Assembly (NCBI GenBank): GCA_947450015.1
Contig: CANFUB010000080.1
Location: forward strand, 1-9,841
Direction: 5' to 3'
Source of the DNA: Bacteroidota bacterium
Lineage (GTDB): Bacteria > Bacteroidota > Bacteroidia > NS11-12g > UBA955
Length of the DNA: 9,841 bases
A model generated the notes under the pieces. The model made no database searches. It was not told where the DNA came from and saw nothing but the letters and a program-made list of their open reading frames with translations. The position numbers and the translations under genes were made by a program. Below are positions 6,535-9,841 of the stretch, in pieces; the first letter of the stretch is position 1; every line of letters begins with the position of its first letter.

Positions 6535-6541
6535 TTTTAAA

Positions 6542-7306
6542 GTGTTAAAATTTAACCACAAACATACTGCACATTTCCTGAAAATTGTATTTTTTATAAC
6601 AGTATTCTCGCTTCATCATTTGCAGGGACAAAATGCAAATGATATAACCTTTGATGAAGCTACTTTAAAAGTGGGAGCGCGCATTGCCACCAATGGCGTT
6701 GGTTTTTTTTACCGCACCACACAACCCATTAAGCACCATAAAAGACGTTTATTGGATATTGATTTGTCATCTATCAAAAATGCCAAAGAGAAAGATGTGA
6801 TTAATCCGCGTTTAGCCAATACAAGACCATACATCTACAATAAAATTAACAGGGTGTATAACCTCCGTTTTCTTGGAGGGTTTCAACATGTTTTAGCCGA
6901 GCGCAATTCAAAAAACAGCATCGGTATTTCCTTGTTTGCTGCTGCAGGTCCAAGCCTTAGTTTTATTAAACCAATATTTCTGGATGTGCAGGAACAAGAC
7001 CCTAATTTTCCCACAGGCTTTATCAATGTGAGCAGACGCTACCATCCTGAAACAGTTCAGTCAACACAAATCATTGGCAATTCATCCTATTTTACGGGTA
7101 TCAATCAAACAAAACTAAATTTAGGTTTGTCATTTAAATCGGGCATTGAATTTAATTGGGGCTCTTTTGGCTCCGATTTTAAATCACTGGAACTGGGCAT
7201 TATGGTCGATTGTTTGCCTGCGAATCCAGAAATTCTTTACAATCAAAAAAACAAAATCTTCTATTCGGGGTTTTATCTTAGTTTTGCATACGGTAAAAAT
7301 AGATAA
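6542..7306 (+). CDS. Secreted, probably outer-membrane beta-barrel protein of unknown function
   Basis: A 254-residue exported protein. It starts with a signal peptide (hydrophobic LKIVFFITVFSL at 13-24, likely cleavage near LQGQ-NAND at 30) and then alternates short beta strands and turns, ending in an aromatic-rich strand FYSGFYLSFAYGKNR, typical of outer-membrane barrels. I recognise the pattern KDVINPRLANTRPYIYNKINRVYNLR (residues 84-109, cited in part: INPR, YIYNKIN) as that of a Bacteroidota family of unknown role. No in-frame ATG lies near the signal peptide; the GTG at 6542 is chosen because it gives a normal signal peptide and sits 18 nt after a good -7 box. The upstream frame to 6356 is antisense to the OsmC-family gene. 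The stop is one base before the lipA ATG, so translation is probably coupled. Confidence 0.8.
   Translation: MLKFNHKHTAHFLKIVFFITVFSLHHLQGQNANDITFDEATLKVGARIATNGVGFFYRTTQPIKHHKRRLLDIDLSSIKNAKEKDVINPRLANTRPYIYNKINRVYNLRFLGGFQHVLAERNSKNSIGISLFAAAGPSLSFIKPIFLDVQEQDPNFPTGFINVSRRYHPETVQSTQIIGNSSYFTGINQTKLNLGLSFKSGIEFNWGSFGSDFKSLELGIMVDCLPANPEILYNQKNKIFYSGFYLSFAYGKNR
6559..6566 (-). promoter_or_regulatory. Probable -7 box of the OsmC-family gene
   Basis: On the minus strand the bases read TATGTTTG, an exact TAnnTTTG match. Transcription would start near 6552, about 18 nt before the ATG at 6534. It lies inside the signal-peptide codons of the divergent outer-membrane protein gene, and the two transcripts would overlap by about 20 nt at their 5' ends. 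No TTG at the usual distance. Confidence 0.5.
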
Positions 7307-7307
7307 T

Positions 7308-8180
7308 ATGTTGCTTGAAGAACCCGAGAAAATAAGACAAACCAAACGCGTTAAACCCGATTGGTTGAAAATACAATTACCAACTGGCACCAACTACGCT
7401 GAGGTAAAACAAATTGTTAAAGAACATAAACTTCACACCATTTGTGAAGATGGCAAATGCCCTAACATGGGTGAGTGCTGGGGCGCTGGTACAGCTACCT
7501 TTATGATATTGGGCAATATCTGCACCCGCAGTTGTTCTTTTTGTGCAGTGGCCACTGGTCGACCGAATGAATATGATTTAGATGAGCCAACCCGTGTGGC
7601 AGAAGCCATCAAATTAATGCGCATTAAGCACGCTGTAATCACTTCTGTAAACAGAGATGAATTAAAAGACAAAGGCGCAGGTGTTTGGGCAGCCACTATC
7701 AAAGCCATTAAACAAGTCAATCCAGGGGTGACCATGGAAACTTTAATACCAGATTTTAAAGCCCATTGGGATTTGTTAGAAATGGTGTTGGCAGAACAAC
7801 CAGAGGTAGTAAGTCATAACATGGAAACGGTGGAGCGTTTGTACCGCATTGTACGTCCTCAGGCCAAATACGAAAGAAGTTTAGAGCAAATAAAACGCAC
7901 CAAAGCCTATGGTCGCAGAACCAAAAGTGGTATCATGTTGGGTTTAGGCGAAACTGAAGCAGAGGTTTTCAAAGCCATGGATGATTTGGTGGCGCATGGT
8001 TGTGATGTTCTAACATTAGGCCAATACTTACAGCCTACCAAAATGCATTTAGAAGTAAAAGCGTTTGTAACACCCGAGCAATTCAAAATGTACAAGGAAG
8101 TTGGAGAGGCCAAAGGCTTCAAAATTGTAGAAAGCGGACCCATGGTGCGTTCATCCTACCATGCCGAAAAGCACCTCTAA
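7308..8180 (+). CDS. lipA: Lipoyl synthase
   Basis: Radical-SAM enzyme that inserts two sulfur atoms into protein-bound octanoyl groups to make the lipoyl cofactor of pyruvate and 2-oxoglutarate dehydrogenases and the glycine cleavage system. The 290-residue length is normal. The auxiliary cluster ligands are C46, C51 and C57 in the CEDGKCPNMGEC motif (46-57), with the Ser of the C-terminal RSSYHA (281-286) as the known fourth ligand; the SAM cluster is C72, C76 and C79 in CTRSCSFC. TSVNRDEL and GIMLGLGET are further family motifs. The start at 7308 (MLLEEPEKIR) is one base after the preceding stop codon; the longer frame to 7146 lies inside that gene. No lipB is visible. No terminator is seen after the stop. 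Confidence 0.98.
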   Translation: MLLEEPEKIRQTKRVKPDWLKIQLPTGTNYAEVKQIVKEHKLHTICEDGKCPNMGECWGAGTATFMILGNICTRSCSFCAVATGRPNEYDLDEPTRVAEAIKLMRIKHAVITSVNRDELKDKGAGVWAATIKAIKQVNPGVTMETLIPDFKAHWDLLEMVLAEQPEVVSHNMETVERLYRIVRPQAKYERSLEQIKRTKAYGRRTKSGIMLGLGETEAEVFKAMDDLVAHGCDVLTLGQYLQPTKMHLEVKAFVTPEQFKMYKEVGEAKGFKIVESGPMVRSSYHAEKHL

Positions 8181-8198
8181 ATTAGCGTAAAATAAAAT

Positions 8199-8227
8199 TT
8201 GTTTTGTCGATAAATATGCTATATTTG
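8199..8227 (+). promoter_or_regulatory. Promoter of the type IX sorting-domain protein gene
   Basis: TTG at 8199-8201, an 18-nt spacer and TATATTTG at 8220-8227 match the Bacteroidota consensus well. Transcription would start near 8234, about 13 nt before the ATG at 8247. It is in the 66-nt gap after lipA, so this gene has its own promoter. Confidence 0.65.
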
Positions 8228-8246
8228 TAGAAGCAATATCAAATTT

Positions 8247-8663
8247 ATGGAAAATAAAATAGCCAAAAAAATCACCTTAACACTTGTTATGTCGTTGTTT
8301 TTAAGTGTTGCTTTTTTAAATCAACCCTTGCATTGGGGTTTGAATGCCGACTTAGCCAATGTGCAAACCCACGATGGTATTAAAGACGTTCCTACCCATC
8401 AAATGAATTTAAACTGTTCAGTTTATCCTAACCCTGCCAACGAATTTGTGAATCTTTCTTTTTCACTTCCAGAAAATGATGAGTTAACATTGAGCATTAC
8501 AGATGTCATTGGAAAGAACACTAAGCTTGTTTACACTGGCACTTATAACAAAGGCGAAAATGTAGTAAAAATTGAGACCGCACATTTAACCTCTGGTACT
8601 TATTTTGTAACCGTAACAGGTACCAAAGTAAGAGGCAATATCAAATTGATTTTAACCCACTAA
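8247..8663 (+). CDS. Small protein with type IX secretion C-terminal sorting domain
   Basis: A 138-residue exported protein. An N-terminal signal peptide (KIAKK, then hydrophobic 9-25) is followed by about 30 polar residues and then a type A sorting domain filling residues 57-138: CSVYPNPANEFVNLSFSLP (57-75), DVIGK (86-90), LTSGTYFVTVTG (114-125) and the final GNIKLILTH. Such domains direct proteins through the outer membrane by the Por/type IX system, where they are cut off and the cargo is anchored or released. Here there is almost no cargo between signal peptide and sorting domain. The frame is intact with its own promoter and strong terminator, so it is not an obvious remnant, although it could be the surviving end of a larger protein whose passenger was lost. 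Function unknown. Confidence 0.85.
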   Translation: MENKIAKKITLTLVMSLFLSVAFLNQPLHWGLNADLANVQTHDGIKDVPTHQMNLNCSVYPNPANEFVNLSFSLPENDELTLSITDVIGKNTKLVYTGTYNKGENVVKIETAHLTSGTYFVTVTGTKVRGNIKLILTH

Positions 8664-8680
8664 TTCTTAAAAATATTTTA

Positions 8681-8720
8681 AAATCCCGATTGAGAAATGC
8701 CTCAATCGGGATTTTTTTTT
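8681..8720 (+). terminator. Strong rho-independent terminator
   Basis: A perfect 14-bp inverted repeat, AAATCCCGATTGAG at 8681-8694 and CTCAATCGGGATTT at 8701-8714, with a 6-nt loop AAATGC, followed by an unbroken T run to 8720. It ends the sorting-domain gene 17 nt after its stop codon. The A-rich left side also allows weaker activity on the minus strand. The next gene's ATG is only three bases after the T run. Confidence 0.93.
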
Positions 8721-8723
8721 ACC

Positions 8724-9230
8724 ATGAATAAAATGCTCCAAGGGCCACGATCGGTCAAGACCATTAAAGCAGCGGCCGCCATTGCTATAAAAGATGAAAA
8801 GGCCTTTGCTGAATTGGTGAAAATAATGATGGATGGTAAAGATGAGGCCTTGGCTTTTTTGGCGGCCTGGACCATCAGTCACGTAGCCGAAAAGAACAAA
8901 ACCATTGCTGTTGCTTACATGCCACAGTTCTTAGAGAAAATTCAAAGTACCAAAGCCGAGGGGATTATGCGCAGCATTGTAAAGGTGTGGGAACTCATTC
9001 AAATACCAAAAGAATACCACTGGGAAGTTGCAGATATTTGTTTCAATTTTTTAAAATCCAATACAGCACCAATCGCTGTTAAAGCCTTCTCTATTTCGGT
9101 CTTACAGCATTTGATGAACGACTTGCCAGAACTGAAAAACGAAGTAGTGTTCGAACTCGAAAAACAACTGCCCCATGCCTCTGCCGGATTTAAAGTAAGG
9201 GCCATCGGATTTTTGAAAATCTATAATTAA
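8724..9230 (+). CDS. HEAT-like helical repeat protein, unknown function
   Basis: A 168-residue, soluble, all-helical protein with no signal peptide. Repeating helix pairs can be seen: about 22-60 (AFAELVKIMMDG...FLAAWTISHVAEK), 61-95 (YMPQFLEKI...IMRSIVKVWELI), 98-130 (ADICFNFLKS...VKAFSISVLQHL) and 133-166 (PELKNEVVFELEKQL...GFKVRAIGFLKIY). The pattern of Ala/Trp at helix packing positions, the PELK motif and the closing S-AGF-VRA are those of a Bacteroidota HEAT-like family that I know only as hypothetical. HEAT arrays usually bind proteins; no partner can be named. The start at 8724 is chosen over 8697, which lies in the terminator loop; ATG 8733 is also possible. No promoter consensus is seen between the previous gene and this one. 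Confidence 0.8.
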   Translation: MNKMLQGPRSVKTIKAAAAIAIKDEKAFAELVKIMMDGKDEALAFLAAWTISHVAEKNKTIAVAYMPQFLEKIQSTKAEGIMRSIVKVWELIQIPKEYHWEVADICFNFLKSNTAPIAVKAFSISVLQHLMNDLPELKNEVVFELEKQLPHASAGFKVRAIGFLKIYN

Positions 9231-9245
9231 ATTTTATTATTTTTG
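9213..9245 (+). promoter_or_regulatory. Promoter of the Bax inhibitor-1 family gene
   Basis: TTG at 9213-9215, a 22-nt spacer and TATTTTTG at 9238-9245 fit the Bacteroidota consensus. Transcription would start near 9252, about 12 nt before the ATG at 9264. The TTG lies in the last codons of the HEAT-like gene. I see no terminator between the two genes, so read-through is also likely. Confidence 0.6.
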
Positions 9246-9263
9246 TACTTTAATATTTAAAGT

Positions 9264-9841
9264 ATGAATAATCAATTCTCCCTTTCTGAAGAAGAAATTA
9301 AACGCGAACAGGCAAGTTTCATGACCAAAGTTTATGGTTGGATGAGCTTGGCCTTATTGGTAACTGGTCTTGTTGCAGTATTTGTAGCTTCGAACGCAAG
9401 TTTGGTTTCAGTCATTTTTGGCAACAAACTAGTATTTTTTGGTTTAATCATTGGCGAAATTTTATTGGTAAGTTATTTGTCGGCAACAGTTCATAAAATG
9501 AGTGCAACCATGGCAACAGTCGTTTTCATTGGCTATTCGGCCTTGAATGGTTTAACCATGTCGTTTGTGTTTTTACTCTATACCGCAGAATCTATAGGTT
9601 CTACCTTCTTTATTACGGGTGCTACCTTTGCCATTATGAGCATTTATGGATACGTTACTAAAAAAGATTTAACGAACATTGGTAGTTTGTTGATGATGGC
9701 CTTAATCGGCATAGTTATAGCTTCATTGGTGAACATGTTTTTCCAAAATGAAATGTTGTATTGGATAACCACTTATGCAGGTATTTTAATCTTTACAGGA
9801 TTAATAGCATACGACACACAAAAAATAAAAGAGATGAACAT
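9264..9841 (+). CDS. Bax inhibitor-1/YccA family membrane protein, C-terminus cut by window edge
   Basis: Inner-membrane protein of the BI-1 (TMBIM/YccA/YetJ) family; bacterial members such as B. subtilis YetJ form pH-sensitive calcium leak channels, but the role in Bacteroidota is not established. The 192 visible residues begin with a polar segment (MNNQFSLSEEEIKREQ) and the typical FMTKVYGWMSLALLVTGL, followed by six hydrophobic helices at about 27-45, 56-75, 82-106, 113-128, 140-160 and 167-183. The family signature TGLIAYDTQKIKEM is at 178-191, with D184 at the position of the conserved aspartate that gates YetJ. The seventh helix and the rest of the C-terminus, roughly 40 residues, lie beyond the window. 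Only the polar head before the first helix and the promoter are upstream, so the start at 9264 is secure. Confidence 0.95.
   Translation, partial: MNNQFSLSEEEIKREQASFMTKVYGWMSLALLVTGLVAVFVASNASLVSVIFGNKLVFFGLIIGEILLVSYLSATVHKMSATMATVVFIGYSALNGLTMSFVFLLYTAESIGSTFFITGATFAIMSIYGYVTKKDLTNIGSLLMMALIGIVIASLVNMFFQNEMLYWITTYAGILIFTGLIAYDTQKIKEMN

Noticed and set aside
6356..6541. Upstream extension of the outer-membrane protein frame
   Set aside because: It is antisense to the OsmC-family gene and would place the signal peptide in the middle of the protein.
7184..8143. Minus-strand frames at 7184-7393, 7433-7735 and 7907-8143
   Set aside because: All are antisense to the outer-membrane protein gene or lipA and show no family features.
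8667..9205. Minus-strand frames at 8667-8882 and 8999-9205
   Set aside because: Antisense to the HEAT-like gene; the first also runs through the terminator hairpin.
9264..9841. Cell-death or immunity role for the Bax inhibitor-1 family gene
   Set aside because: The family name comes from eukaryotic members; bacterial members are common housekeeping membrane proteins and no toxin or defence gene is adjacent.
1..9841. Mobile element, phage, CRISPR or defence island
   Set aside because: No transposase, integrase, terminal repeats, direct-repeat arrays or nuclease motifs are visible; gene content is conserved housekeeping with even base composition.

Overview
The window reads as a compact, AT-leaning piece of a Bacteroidota chromosome. 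The evidence is a TonB-dependent receptor with an N-terminal carboxypeptidase-like domain, a type IX secretion C-terminal sorting domain, a bacilliredoxin of the YtxJ type, small SpII lipoproteins, weak or absent Shine-Dalgarno sequences, and repeated matches to the Bacteroidota promoter consensus (TTG, about 17-23 nt, TAnnTTTG) placed 11-30 nt before start codons. The exact order cannot be fixed from sequence alone. I see no mobile element, CRISPR array, rRNA or tRNA gene, and no stretch over 300 bases without a gene.

Layout. (1) 1-2288, minus: TonB-dependent outer-membrane receptor, nearly complete, cut at its C-terminus by the window edge. (2) 2406-2437: terminator of a minus-strand pair, lapA-like (3673-3960) followed by lhgO, L-2-hydroxyglutarate oxidase (2470-3666). 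(3) 4001-4462, plus: DinB-family metalloenzyme, divergent from the lapA-like gene and overlapping tail-to-tail with (4) 4457-5647, minus: a THUMP-like class I methyltransferase. (5) 5655-5780 and 5787-6128, plus: a 41-residue lipoprotein and YtxJ-type bacilliredoxin, which overlaps tail-to-tail with (6) 6115-6534, minus: an OsmC/Ohr-type protein. (7) 6542-7306 and 7308-8180, plus: a secreted, probably outer-membrane protein and lipoyl synthase LipA, separated by one base. (8) 8247-8663, plus: a very small protein that is almost only signal peptide plus type IX sorting domain, ended by a strong terminator. (9) 8724-9230, plus: a HEAT-like helical protein starting right after that terminator. 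(10) 9264 to the edge, plus: a Bax inhibitor-1/YccA-family membrane protein, truncated by the window end.

How the genes fit together. Most are housekeeping or repair functions: lipoate synthesis, removal of the dead-end metabolite L-2-hydroxyglutarate, RNA modification (probable), and thiol/peroxide defence. DinB-fold protein, bacilliredoxin and OsmC lie within 2.6 kb and are consistent with a loose bacillithiol/redox neighbourhood, although they are on different transcripts. I found no convincing new defence or mobile system. The points most worth checking are the lipoprotein-bacilliredoxin pair, the passenger-less type IX sorting domain, the divergent gene pairs whose promoters lie inside or against each other's coding starts, and the HEAT-like gene that begins three bases after a strong terminator.
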